The notes under the pieces: generated by a model
What the model was told of the DNA's origin: nothing
The model's database searches: none
What the model saw: the letters and a program-made list of their open reading frames with translations, nothing else
Assembly: GCA_001871685.1 (NCBI GenBank)
Contig: MNVK01000132.1
Location: 1-15,554 of the forward strand
DNA from: Nitrospirae bacterium CG1_02_44_142
Lineage (GTDB): Bacteria; Nitrospirota; Thermodesulfovibrionia; Thermodesulfovibrionales; UBA1546
Direction of reading: 5' to 3'
DNA: 15,554 nucleotides
Part shown: in pieces, positions 5,724 to 12,782 of the stretch
How positions within the stretch are numbered: position 1 is the stretch's first letter
Layout of the letters: every line of letters starts with the position of its first letter
Made by a program: the position numbers and the translations under genes

Positions 5724-7102
5724 TTAATTATGTTTTCCGCTGTTTTTATTCCTGATTCTATGGCATGGTCCATATTGTAATATCTGAACATTCCGCTCCT
5801 GCCCGTGATGTGAAGATTTTTGAATCTGCCGAGATACTCGTATATTTTATCACAGAGTCCCTTATATCCAACCTCAAACAGCGGATAGGCATTCGGCACT
5901 CTAACGACAACGCTGTCTATCACCTCATGTTTTTTTATAAACCCCATGTTCTCCAGATTTTCAACAGTAATGGCAGTAAGCTCTTCATCGCTTTTGCTCC
6001 ATATCCCGTCGCCCTTAAAACTGAAAAATTCCGCCACAAGAATGGTGCGGCCTTCAGGCGCCATTTTCTCGCTCCAGTTTGTCGGCTCATGCAGTCTGCC
6101 AAAAGGTATCTTCTGCTCCGGGATATATATCCACGTCTGGTCTGTAACCCTCTTCCTGTTTATCATCACAGCAGCTATCACAAGGTCTCTGAATCTGAGC
6201 TGCGAGGCGGCAGTTAAGATATTTTCAGGAGGAGCAGGGTGCAGCATGTTCACCAGATTTGTTATCGGTATGCTTGATATGAATTCCTCCCCCGGCATAA
6301 CACTCAAATCCCCCCTTCCCCCCTTTACTTCCACACTCTCTACTTTAAAATCTGAATGGTTTATGCGCTCTACACGCGCGCCTGTGAGAACACTGTTGTC
6401 CCCTCCGCCTGAGGCGGACTCTATGTCCTCTTTGAGCCTGTCGGATATACGGCCGATGCCCAGTTGAGGGTATAGAAAAATATCTACAAGGGAAGGCACA
6501 TCTTTTGCGCTAAGTTTGAAAAATGCGTTTTTAACTGCGCTTGCCAGCGACAATCCCCTGATGCGCTGCGCAACCCATTCTGCGCTTATCATGCTGCAGT
6601 CAATACCCCATACCTTTTCGCTGTATTCCCTGAAGTAGATATTAAACATCTTCCGCCCGAAGTTGCTTACAACCCAATCTTCAAGAGAAATATTCCGATG
6701 TCCCCTTGTCAGGTTTTTTATTTTCTCAGCAGCGTAATCAAGCAATATTTCTATTGTTGTGGATATGCCAAGTCCGAATATCGCATTCAAAGGCTTTAGC
6801 GGATAATCAAAGTATTTGTTCCGCATGTAGATTTTGCTTTTGCGCGGGACAGAAATCAGTTCTTCGCCCATCAGCGTTTTTATAAAATCATTGAGTCCCC
6901 TGTCCTTTGTGAAGAACCTGTGCCCGCCGAGGTCAAACCTGAATCCGTTGTGAACTATGGTTTTTGAAAGCCCTCCGACAACAGAATCGCTTTCAAACAC
7001 CTTAACCTTAATGCCTGCCTTCGTAAGAACATATCCTGCGGAAAGCCCTGCGAGCCCGCCGCCAAGTATTATTATCTCCTTCGTGTTCTTATTCTCTTCC
7101 AT
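5711..7102 (-). CDS. FAD-dependent oxidoreductase, protoporphyrinogen-oxidase / UDP-galactopyranose-mutase-like
   Basis: A 463-residue flavoprotein. The dinucleotide fold starts at EIIILGGGLAGLSAGYVL (G14, G16, G19), with E37 closing the strand, followed by VVGGLSKTI and DLGGHRFF, as in the protoporphyrinogen oxidase/amine oxidase superfamily. FREYSEKVWGIDCSMISAEW and the ending LHITGRSGMFRYYNMDHA are typical of a subgroup common in polysaccharide loci that resembles UDP-galactopyranose mutase. True heme-pathway activity is therefore doubtful; a sugar-nucleotide or isoprenoid-linked substrate is as likely. It lies 15 bases downstream of the TusA-fold gene. The last codons (KVNR and stop) come from the family-2 repeat. 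Two short repeat fragments also lie in the coding sequence, at 6304 and 6404. Confidence 0.8.
   Translation of the reverse strand: MEENKNTKEIIILGGGLAGLSAGYVLTKAGIKVKVFESDSVVGGLSKTIVHNGFRFDLGGHRFFTKDRGLNDFIKTLMGEELISVPRKSKIYMRNKYFDYPLKPLNAIFGLGISTTIEILLDYAAEKIKNLTRGHRNISLEDWVVSNFGRKMFNIYFREYSEKVWGIDCSMISAEWVAQRIRGLSLASAVKNAFFKLSAKDVPSLVDIFLYPQLGIGRISDRLKEDIESASGGGDNSVLTGARVERINHSDFKVESVEVKGGRGDLSVMPGEEFISSIPITNLVNMLHPAPPENILTAASQLRFRDLVIAAVMINRKRVTDQTWIYIPEQKIPFGRLHEPTNWSEKMAPEGRTILVAEFFSFKGDGIWSKSDEELTAITVENLENMGFIKKHEVIDSVVVRVPNAYPLFEVGYKGLCDKIYEYLGRFKNLHITGRSGMFRYYNMDHAIESGIKTAENIIKVNR
6304..6325. repeat. Half copy of the family-1 element
   Basis: AATCCCCCCTTCCCCCCTTTA matches the left arm of copy c at 9516, but no G-rich right arm follows. 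It is translated in the FAD enzyme as part of VKGGRGDLS. It may be a decayed copy; a chance C-rich run cannot be excluded. Confidence 0.45.
6404..6418. repeat. Perfect 15-bp palindrome TCCGCCT-G-AGGCGGA
   Basis: Perfect 7-bp arms around a single base, inside the FAD oxidoreductase gene where it encodes SASGGG (residues about 228-233) in an apparent linker. It shares the CGCCT/AGGCG core with the G+C-rich repeats at 10606 and 11861. Confidence 0.5.
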
Positions 7103-7117
7103 GGCTGTAATTCAACC

Positions 7118-7345
7118 CTATATGCAGCAGACAATCCCGCTTATTTTCACAATACACCGCCCTTCCCCCTCATCAAGCTCAGCCTGGCACCCTGACATTG
7201 AAGCAAATGCCGCAATCTCCTTAGCCCTTTTATGTGAATCGGCGAGAACCTCCAAAGAGATATGTCTTCCACGGTGGGAAATAAGAACCTCTTTCAGTCT
7301 GATAAAAAGTTCTTCTCTGCCAAGTCCCCTAACATCAATGGTCAT
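7118..7345 (-). CDS. TusA/SirA-fold protein lacking the CPxP cysteine
   Basis: A 75-residue protein matching the TusA-like fold over its length: IDVRGLG at the start, a helix FIRLKEVL, the strand ISLEVLAD, a helix AKEIAAFASMSG and a final strand ending CIVKISG. In TusA and YeeD/TsuB the D-x-R-G-L segment is followed by C-P-x-P, whose Cys carries the persulfide; here that position is GREE, so the usual active site is absent. Cysteines occur instead at C53, C64 and a terminal pair C73-C74 (IVCCI). The gene has no evident Shine-Dalgarno. It lies downstream of the YeeE-type channel gene, a common pairing, but a terminator separates them. It may be a non-catalytic partner, or it may use the terminal CC. 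Confidence 0.75.
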   Translation of the reverse strand: MTIDVRGLGREELFIRLKEVLISHRGRHISLEVLADSHKRAKEIAAFASMSGCQAELDEGEGRCIVKISGIVCCI

Positions 7346-7394
7346 ATATATAGTTTACAGTTATCAATATAATATTTCCCAATGCAGATTCTAC

Positions 7395-7443
7395 AAAAAA
7401 ACCTGACCTACCTAAGGAATAGCTGCTTTTGCCTCAGGTCAGG
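7395..7443 (-). terminator. Rho-independent terminator after the YeeE-type gene
   Basis: On the minus strand CCTGACCT (7443-7436) pairs with AGGTCAGG (7409-7402), with inner GAGG/CCTT pairing. The hairpin is followed at once by seven T (7401-7395). It begins 28 bases after the stop of the channel gene. It would separate that gene from the TusA-fold and FAD genes unless there is read-through. Confidence 0.75.
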
Positions 7444-7471
7444 CTGATTTCAGAAAAGATAATTCTATCTA

Positions 7472-8557
7472 TTATTCATCGTTCATCGGCTTGATAAATT
7501 TAAAATAAACCATTGTCCAGTTGCCAAGAATAATAGCTATGGTAGCCGTAATGCTGCCGACGGAAAGAGTAACTGCGCCTGTAAGCGCCTGCCCAATATT
7601 GCATCCGCCTGCGGTAGCAGCGCCAAAACCCATCATAACGCTGCCGCCAAGAACCGTTAGCAGTTCTTTTGCATCACGCGGCGTCTTCCATACAAACTCT
7701 TTCAGTATCTTTGCGCTGATAGCGGCTCCGATAGGCACGCCGATTATATAAAACATCGCCCATGTTACCTTATAGCCGAAGAGGTCAAACATGGGGAAGA
7801 ACTTAGAATGAGCATCTCCGGTAAGCACGGTAAAGAACACTTCTCCCGTAGGCGTTGTGAAGTTCAGCCCCCGCGCAAAGCCCGGGGAACCGAAATATTC
7901 CGACGCCCAAAAGGCGAGTATGCCGGAGATTCCAACAAGCAGCGCAGTAACAGACCAGTAGAACCCCCTCTGTTTTTTAACTGTAAACGGCTTGCTTTTT
8001 AACGCAAAAAGAAATAAAACAACACTGAGAACTGCAATTATTATCCATTTGACTGCGATGTCTTCTCCCCCGATGATGCCGTGGATTGTCATCCCCGGCT
8101 CGCCTACACGCACGCTTCTCAAAGCGTCATATAGAGGTTGAAGGACGCCGTTTGTAGTGGCTCCGATGCCAAGGAAAAAACCGAAAACCGCAAACCATGA
8201 GGCAAGCTGGCCCTCGCCCACACGGTAAATAATACCGCTTCCGCAGCCCCCGGCAAGCACGATGCCCAGCCCAAAAACATATCCGCCAATAATGTTAGCC
8301 AATGGATAGAAGGACTGTGCCTTCAGGTGAATGATATCCAGGTCATTGAGCGCATTTGAACCTATAAGCATCACAACCAAAGCGAGAAGATATGCGTGGA
8401 ATAGAGTGAAGTCCTTGATAAAAATAGTGTCGCGGAAAGCGCTGTTCATACAGAATCTTCCTCGCTGGAGGATGAACCCGAATATAGCGCCAATCAAGAG
8501 TCCGGAAATTATAAACCCTAACGTAACCGGACCTAAGGTTTCCACTGCTGTTTCCAT
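7472..8557 (-). CDS. YeeE/YedE-family (TsuA-like) thiosulfate or sulfur-compound channel
   Basis: A 361-residue inner-membrane protein made of two related halves. The three cysteines essential in YeeE/TsuA are present in their motifs: C36 in QRGRFCMNSAFRD, C105 in LAGGCGSG and C319 in TAGGCNIGQALTG. In Spirochaeta YeeE these cysteines relay thiosulfate across the membrane through transient hydrogen bonds. Related YedE proteins are associated with selenium metabolism, so the exact substrate is open. The start ATG has GGGAGGT upstream. DsrE/DsrH-like genes lie upstream and a TusA-fold gene downstream, supporting a role in importing reduced sulfur for a cytoplasmic relay. A strong terminator ends the gene. 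Confidence 0.87.
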   Translation of the reverse strand: METAVETLGPVTLGFIISGLLIGAIFGFILQRGRFCMNSAFRDTIFIKDFTLFHAYLLALVVMLIGSNALNDLDIIHLKAQSFYPLANIIGGYVFGLGIVLAGGCGSGIIYRVGEGQLASWFAVFGFFLGIGATTNGVLQPLYDALRSVRVGEPGMTIHGIIGGEDIAVKWIIIAVLSVVLFLFALKSKPFTVKKQRGFYWSVTALLVGISGILAFWASEYFGSPGFARGLNFTTPTGEVFFTVLTGDAHSKFFPMFDLFGYKVTWAMFYIIGVPIGAAISAKILKEFVWKTPRDAKELLTVLGGSVMMGFGAATAGGCNIGQALTGAVTLSVGSITATIAIILGNWTMVYFKFIKPMNDE

Positions 8558-8620
8558 ATTTTTACCTCCCAGGAAAATTTTGAGTTAAAATATCATAGAA
8601 GTTGCTATTTGTCAACTGGT

Positions 8621-10393
8621 TTATTGCCTGCTGTACACAGAAACAAAAACCTGAAATCTGAACATCTCATCCGATATTGTAAATCTTTTGACCCTGCGGT
8701 AATCTCTTATCCTGCTTTCAATATAAGCCGGCAGTTTCAGAGTTTTATCATCGGAGATTAACGCCACTACTGCCGAATCTCCTTTCTTACTGACTTCCGA
8801 ATAATAGTCAGGGTTCTTGTATTCCCACGTAAACCTGAGGGGTAACGTCTTTGTTTCCTGTGGGTCTATCGGCATTGTCCTCACGTACTCATAGTTAATC
8901 TTTTTTGATGTGAATACATCAAGAATCGGGACGGAGACGGCTATATTTGCCTCAGATTCCCCTGTTTGACTGGTAAATACCTCCACTGTGCCGCCGTCCA
9001 ATGAGTCTATATATTTCCCTGCATCTCTGAGATTTTCAAGACTTATTTTTTCCGTCATCGGAAGATAGGCAAAAACCGCCACAACAATAGAGGAACATAC
9101 GATACACAGCGCAAAAAACTTCACCATCTCTCTGTTTTTAATCTGCATAATGCCATAGGAAGCCATAAGGCTAAACATAGGGAATATCATTATGATATAC
9201 CTTATCCTTTTAATCTGGAACAGGAATACGAGGAGAACCATCCATAATATAATCAGATGCTTCAAATCCTTTTTTCTGATTGCAGAATAAACAGAATATC
9301 CGGCTGCAATAGTGATAAAGGGATGAATTTGAAAAAGAAAGGTGGATACAAAACTCTCGCTCCATCTCCTTAAGCCGGGCCGCTGATAATCCAGCAAGAG
9401 CCCGATCTGGCTCATGAAAACATCAGATTTATACCAGAAAACCACTCCTATTAATATGCCGGAAATTAGTATAGTTATAGAACCTCTATAAAAAACTGTT
9501 CTTCCCTGCCTTCTTAATCCCCCCATCCCCCCTTTAGTAAAGGGGGGTGAGGGGGGATTTGTTTCTAAAGTATTTTGAGGGGGGATTACTAATGCCGTTT
9601 TCAGATAAACCAGAAATATAATAATCAAAATAGAAAGCATCAGCCATGTTGAATATTTGGAATAAAAGGCAAGGAATACGGTAATTGATGAAAGCAACAC
9701 CCACAATCCTCCATGCTCCAATGCCTTGATAAATGCAAAGACAGCAAGCGTTAAAAAGAACATTGCAGGCACATCAACAAGCATGAGTGGTATTTGAGAA
9801 AATAGGTATGGGATACCGAGCAGAAGCAACCCGCCATAAAAGCCAACCGTCTCTTTCCATAATGTTTTTCCTATGTTATATGTGAGCACAACGGTAAGAG
9901 AAAATAGAAGCGTGGTGAATGCCTGAATATAAATCCTTGACTCTCCGAAAAGCCTAAATATCAGTCCATAAAGAAAAGGAATGAGGGGCATGTCGGTCCA
10001 TACATTAATGTCCCTGCCCCATTCCTTAATAAACTTTTCTATCCCATAGACCTCAAGATGTTTTGCCTGCGTGAAATACCTGGATGCATCCAGAATAACC
10101 TCAGGCTCTCTCCAGAAGAGAGATGATATTGCAAATGAAAAACCAAAGAGAAAGAGCGCAGGATGCTTATCAATAAATGGGAGACTCAAAAGAAAATAAG
10201 CGCTCAAAATGGAAAAGATGAGAATAAGAAAAATTCTTGCCGGGTCAGCATATAAAAAGGCCCACCCCCAGTTTGTAAGCCTGTTGTCATCTAAATCTCT
10301 TAGCAGGAAAAGAACGACAAAAGTAAAAAGTATCAGGAAGGAGATAAGAAAGATATAATTGTTTCTCTTAAACCACTGCAAATCGCTATTCAT
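8621..10393 (-). CDS. GT39-type (PMT/ArnT-like) integral-membrane glycosyltransferase
   Basis: A 590-residue protein with roughly eleven hydrophobic segments and a soluble C-terminal domain of about 150 residues, the layout of GT-C dolichyl- or undecaprenyl-phosphate-sugar-dependent transferases. The loop after the early membrane segments carries VILDASRYFTQAKHLEVYG, with D102 where the catalytic acid of the family lies, and GRDINVWTDMPLIPFLYGL follows. It would transfer a sugar from a lipid carrier on the periplasmic face; the acceptor is unknown. It lies 12 bases after the DsrH-like gene and 63 before the channel gene, so it interrupts a sulfur cluster. Residues about 269-293 (NPPSPPFTKGG and flanks) are an inserted repeat in a predicted loop between membrane segments. 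Confidence 0.82.
   Translation of the reverse strand: MNSDLQWFKRNNYIFLISFLILFTFVVLFLLRDLDDNRLTNWGWAFLYADPARIFLILIFSILSAYFLLSLPFIDKHPALFLFGFSFAISSLFWREPEVILDASRYFTQAKHLEVYGIEKFIKEWGRDINVWTDMPLIPFLYGLIFRLFGESRIYIQAFTTLLFSLTVVLTYNIGKTLWKETVGFYGGLLLLGIPYLFSQIPLMLVDVPAMFFLTLAVFAFIKALEHGGLWVLLSSITVFLAFYSKYSTWLMLSILIIIFLVYLKTALVIPPQNTLETNPPSPPFTKGGMGGLRRQGRTVFYRGSITILISGILIGVVFWYKSDVFMSQIGLLLDYQRPGLRRWSESFVSTFLFQIHPFITIAAGYSVYSAIRKKDLKHLIILWMVLLVFLFQIKRIRYIIMIFPMFSLMASYGIMQIKNREMVKFFALCIVCSSIVVAVFAYLPMTEKISLENLRDAGKYIDSLDGGTVEVFTSQTGESEANIAVSVPILDVFTSKKINYEYVRTMPIDPQETKTLPLRFTWEYKNPDYYSEVSKKGDSAVVALISDDKTLKLPAYIESRIRDYRRVKRFTISDEMFRFQVFVSVYSRQ
9516..9588. repeat. Family-1 palindromic element, copy c, with an extra right arm
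   Basis: The clearest copy. AATCCCCCC, AT, CCCCCC, TTTAGTAAA, GGGGGG, TGA, GGGGGG, ATT run from 9516 to 9559 as a nearly perfect palindrome. A second right arm, GAGGGGGGATTA (9577-9588), follows 17 bases later. The main copy is read in frame in the GT39 gene as NPPSPPFTKGGMGGL. Confidence 0.85.
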
Positions 10394-10405
10394 TAATTAT
10401 AATCA

Positions 10406-10576
10406 CTACCAGGAAATAACCCTGTCATGTAAAAAAATTTCATCTACAATGTCCTCGTATGATACAGACTTTTTTGTGAGGTCAATAACCTTAACCTCGT
10501 TGTCCTTTGACTGTGAGCGAATTATCTCGTCCGATAATTTCGCAGGTCCATCTTTCAATATATGTAGAATTTTCAT
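10406..10576 (-). CDS. Small DsrH/TusB-like protein (56 residues)
   Basis: A short gene with an excellent ribosome site: GAGGAGG, four bases, then ATG 10576. The stop TAG is at 10406. The product starts MKILHILKDGPAK, has a helix SDEIIRSQSK, a strand EVKVIDLTK, and ends SYEDIVDEIFLHDRVISW. The I-L-H start and the D-x-V-x-x-W end recall DsrH/TusB, which is usually about 95-100 residues and starts ILHTVN. This protein looks like a miniature version. It has no cysteine, and neither do some DsrH proteins at the active position. It is the third small gene after two DsrE-type genes on the same strand. The gene is real on context and ribosome site; the family call is less sure. Confidence 0.72.
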   Translation of the reverse strand: MKILHILKDGPAKLSDEIIRSQSKDNEVKVIDLTKKSVSYEDIVDEIFLHDRVISW

Positions 10577-10605
10577 TTTACCTCCTCTTTTTTTATAAGT
10601 TTTTT

Positions 10606-10627
10606 CGCCTCAGCGAACCCGCCTCAG
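10606..10627. repeat. Short G+C-rich repeat with two CGCCTCAG units
   Basis: CGCCTCAG occurs at 10606-10613 and again at 10620-10627, in the 87-base gap between the DsrE-type and DsrH-like genes. On the minus strand the stretch reads GCCTGAGGCGGGTTCGCTGA, sharing GCG-x-GTTCGCT with the element inside the GT9 gene at 11861-11903. It is probably a decayed relative. Apart from the ribosome site of the DsrH-like gene I see nothing else in this gap. Confidence 0.5.
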
Positions 10628-10663
10628 GCTGGAACTCTTAAGTTTTAACTTTTCACTTACTGC

Positions 10664-10966
10664 TTACAGCACTATAACCCTGTCAGCGCTGTTAACCATA
10701 ATCGCATTATTGTACTGGCTGCCGCAAACTATTTCCTCAGGAATCCCCTCTTTGGAAACTCCTAAATGCGTAGCAGCATGGTCACAGAAACTCATTGAGA
10801 CGCCTTTAGTCTTGCAGAGTTCTTTGAAAGCAGGATCGCCGAGTAATTTAGCGCCGTCGTCCATATTGAATATGACGACCTCATGCCCTTTTGAGACCGC
10901 TGCCTTTGTTATGCCGATTACATCAGCAAGGTGTTTGTCAGTATTAATAAAAATACCAAGTTTCAT
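10664..10966 (-). CDS. DsrE-family protein with conserved-type cysteines
   Basis: A 100-residue DsrE/TusD-fold protein, using ATG 10966 (AGGAGG four to five bases upstream) rather than the in-frame ATG at 10981. MKLGIFINTDKHLADVIG starts the fold, then GHEVVIFNMDDGAKLL, CKTKGVSMSFCDHAATHLGV and YNNAIMVNSADRVIVL. Cysteines are C51, C61 and C81; C61, in SFCDHAA, sits in the region where DsrE/TusD places its sulfur-carrying Cys after a mobile loop. It probably carries or senses persulfide sulfur with the neighbouring small proteins. No rhodanese, dsrC or dsrAB is in view, so the source and final acceptor of sulfur are unknown. Confidence 0.82.
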   Translation of the reverse strand: MKLGIFINTDKHLADVIGITKAAVSKGHEVVIFNMDDGAKLLGDPAFKELCKTKGVSMSFCDHAATHLGVSKEGIPEEIVCGSQYNNAIMVNSADRVIVL

Positions 10967-11029
10967 ATCTCCTCCTCGCATAAATTTTTATCGCAGAATG
11001 TTTGCGCTTTAAATTAAATACGCTACTGT

Positions 11030-11299
11030 TTAATATGGAATCACAACATCATATTCTGTCAGGGCGCATGCAATTTCTTCAGTGGTCATCTGCTCAAATT
11101 TATTCTCCGGGCTATTGGAAAATATTTTTGCATCCATGTCACCGAGGGTTTCCACATTAAGGTCGGTATTGTCGTCTGACGGAAGTTTTTTATCCATAAC
11201 AAACACGCTCACTGCATTGTCCTCAAGCGTAAGCCCTACTGACATTCTCAGCGCCTCGTGCTGCCTGTCCCTTACAATTACTGCAACTTTTTTTACCAT
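11030..11299 (-). CDS. DsrE/DsrF-like small protein
   Basis: An 89-residue protein with the DsrE-like alternation of strands and helices: KKVAVIVRDRQHEALRMSVG, then AVSVFVMDKKL, a middle segment NVETLGDMDAKIFSN and the ending EEIACALTEYDVVIPY. It starts with GGAGGGG seven bases before ATG 11299. Its only cysteine is C78 near the C-terminus, so it probably lacks the canonical active Cys and would be the structural partner, as TusC/DsrF is to TusD/DsrE. The order on the strand is this gene, the cysteine-bearing DsrE gene, then the DsrH-like mini-gene, so the three may form one heteromeric complex. A promoter in the AT-rich 67 bases upstream is likely but I cannot pick one. Confidence 0.75.
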   Translation of the reverse strand: MVKKVAVIVRDRQHEALRMSVGLTLEDNAVSVFVMDKKLPSDDNTDLNVETLGDMDAKIFSNSPENKFEQMTTEEIACALTEYDVVIPY

Positions 11300-11366
11300 C
11301 TTCCCCTCCGTTTACCGGTTTATAAACATGGATTTTTTGTAATATAAATTACGAAATAAAATAAAA

Positions 11367-12449
11367 TCAATTCTGTCTGATAGCATCTGCTACTTCTCTA
11401 ACCTCTATCATTTCCATGCATTGAAGGTTTTTGCATTTTCTTTTATAGCACGGAGAACATTCAAGCGCCTTCCTGATTATGACATGCGGCTTGCCGTAAG
11501 GGCCTGTCCTCAGCGGATTCGTAGGCCCGAATATGGCAAATACAGGAACATTGAGAGCAGCGGCGATATGCATGGGACCTGAGTCATTTGTGACTACAAA
11601 CATGGCATTTCTTATTATCTCTATAAGCTCTTTTAGGGTTGTCTTGCCTGCAGCGGATACGGCATTGCCATCGGAATTCCTGACGACAACACCTGCTATA
11701 TCAGCGTCTGATTCTCCGCCCACAACGATTGATTTCACAGATAACATGGATGCAAGCTCTCCGAATCTCTCAGGATGCCACCTCTTTGTCTCCCATCTCG
11801 CGCCGGGAACTATAACAGCGTATTTATCAGGAAGCTGAAAGCTGAGAGGTGAAAGCTGCCCGCCTCGGGCGTGTTCGCTCTCCTCGGCGAGTCGCCCGAG
11901 GCGACCTGCGGCGAAAGAGGTGAAAGACAGAGGGAACGGAAATTTTATATCTGAGATGTCGCACCCGAGAAATTTTGCTATTTCAAGATACCTGTCCACT
12001 GCATGAATATCCTTGCCTCCCTTAACAGTGTGCGTATAAAATATCCTGCTGCCTTCCCTTGCCCCTTTAAAACCTACTCTTACAGGCGCGCCAGCTGCCT
12101 TTGCAAGAATCCCGCTTCTGAGAAGGCCCTGCAGGTCAATAACAATATCGTATCTCTCTGCCTTTAAAGATTTAAACAAAGACCTCAGTTCTTTTATCGT
12201 AGTCCCTGCGCCCTTAATCCTCTTCCACTCATCCTTATTGATAATCCAGAGTTTGTTTATCATTGGATGCCCCTCAAGCAGACCTTCAAGTCCCTTCGCA
12301 ATAATCCAGTGAATCTCTGCCTTGGGGAAGCTGTCTCTGAGCGCATTTAGAAACGGAAGGCTGTGCACAATATCTCCGAGCGAGCTTGGTTTTATGACAA
12401 GAAGTTTCCGCGGCGGTTTTTTGAGTTTCAAAACATCCATAGCCATCAT
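11367..12449 (-). CDS. GT9 ADP-heptose:LPS heptosyltransferase (WaaC/WaaF type)
   Basis: A 360-residue GT-B glycosyltransferase that adds heptose to the inner core of lipopolysaccharide at the cytoplasmic face. The N-terminal fold has VIKPSSLGDIVHSLPFLNAL with D26 where the catalytic Asp lies in WaaC, then EIHWI and VIDLQGLLRSG. The C-terminal donor-binding half has VIVPGARWETKRWHPERF, FVVTNDSGPMHIAAAL (D289, H294) and IFGPTNPLRTGPYG. The end carries four cysteines, CSPCYKRKC and LQC, as in other members with a CxxC tail. Between the two domains, residues about 172-206 are repeat-derived, including AAGRLGRLAEE and HARGGQLSPLS, and the frame is kept. No ribosome site is seen before the ATG cluster at 12449-12440. 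It implies an LPS-bearing outer membrane. Confidence 0.9.
   Translation of the reverse strand: MMAMDVLKLKKPPRKLLVIKPSSLGDIVHSLPFLNALRDSFPKAEIHWIIAKGLEGLLEGHPMINKLWIINKDEWKRIKGAGTTIKELRSLFKSLKAERYDIVIDLQGLLRSGILAKAAGAPVRVGFKGAREGSRIFYTHTVKGGKDIHAVDRYLEIAKFLGCDISDIKFPFPLSFTSFAAGRLGRLAEESEHARGGQLSPLSFQLPDKYAVIVPGARWETKRWHPERFGELASMLSVKSIVVGGESDADIAGVVVRNSDGNAVSAAGKTTLKELIEIIRNAMFVVTNDSGPMHIAAALNVPVFAIFGPTNPLRTGPYGKPHVIIRKALECSPCYKRKCKNLQCMEMIEVREVADAIRQN
11846..11926. repeat. Family-3 element: 11-bp inverted repeats flanked by 10-bp direct repeats, inside the GT9 gene
   Basis: CGCCTCGGGCG (11861-11871) and CGCCCGAGGCG (11893-11903) are perfect inverted repeats around a 21-base centre. GAGGTGAAAG flanks them as a direct repeat at 11846-11855 and 11917-11926. 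The left side lies in a 7-bp array GCTGAAA, GCTGAGA, GGTGAAA. The block is read through in frame by the GT9 gene in the interdomain linker. Confidence 0.78.
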
Positions 12450-12513
12450 GTTATATTTTACAACATCTATTAGCTATTCAAATAGCGCAATGCTTTTGCA
12501 CAAGCCTCAGGCT

Positions 12514-12768
12514 CTATTTTCTCTCCTCAAAATTATTTATAAACTGCCCTATCTGTATCCCGAGATAGACGCACTTTATACCGTCCATGCACTCATCGGC
12601 GTCTTTCTTTTCAATATGGGTCGTAAGCTCGTGATTGTCTTTAGTAAATTTTACAAGATACGTTTTTTTAGCCCTGTCGAAATCAAGAGATACAGAAATA
12701 TCATGTCTTACAATCTCAGGATACATCTCCCTTATCTTATCCTTTAAAGCAACATTCGTATAACCCAT
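12514..12768 (-). CDS. Small conserved-looking protein of unknown function
   Basis: An 84-residue soluble protein with a perfect AGGAGG five bases before ATG 12768. It begins MGYTNVALKDKIREMYPEI, a helix, then two strands around ISVSLDFDRAKKTYLVKF, then ELTTHIEKKDADECMDGIKC and a helix YLGIQIGQFINNFEE. Two cysteines, C60 in DECMDG and C66 in IKCVYLG, are six residues apart. I do not recognise a named family. It follows the ferritin-like gene on the same strand, suggesting a shared redox or iron context, and a 7-bp tandem repeat sits immediately upstream of its ribosome site. Confidence 0.75.
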   Translation of the reverse strand: MGYTNVALKDKIREMYPEIVRHDISVSLDFDRAKKTYLVKFTKDNHELTTHIEKKDADECMDGIKCVYLGIQIGQFINNFEERK

Positions 12769-12782
12769 AATTTCCTCCTTTA

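Noticed and set aside
5946..6467. A 173-codon plus-strand frame
   Set aside because: It is antisense to the FAD oxidoreductase and shows serine/proline-rich shadow composition with no family motif.
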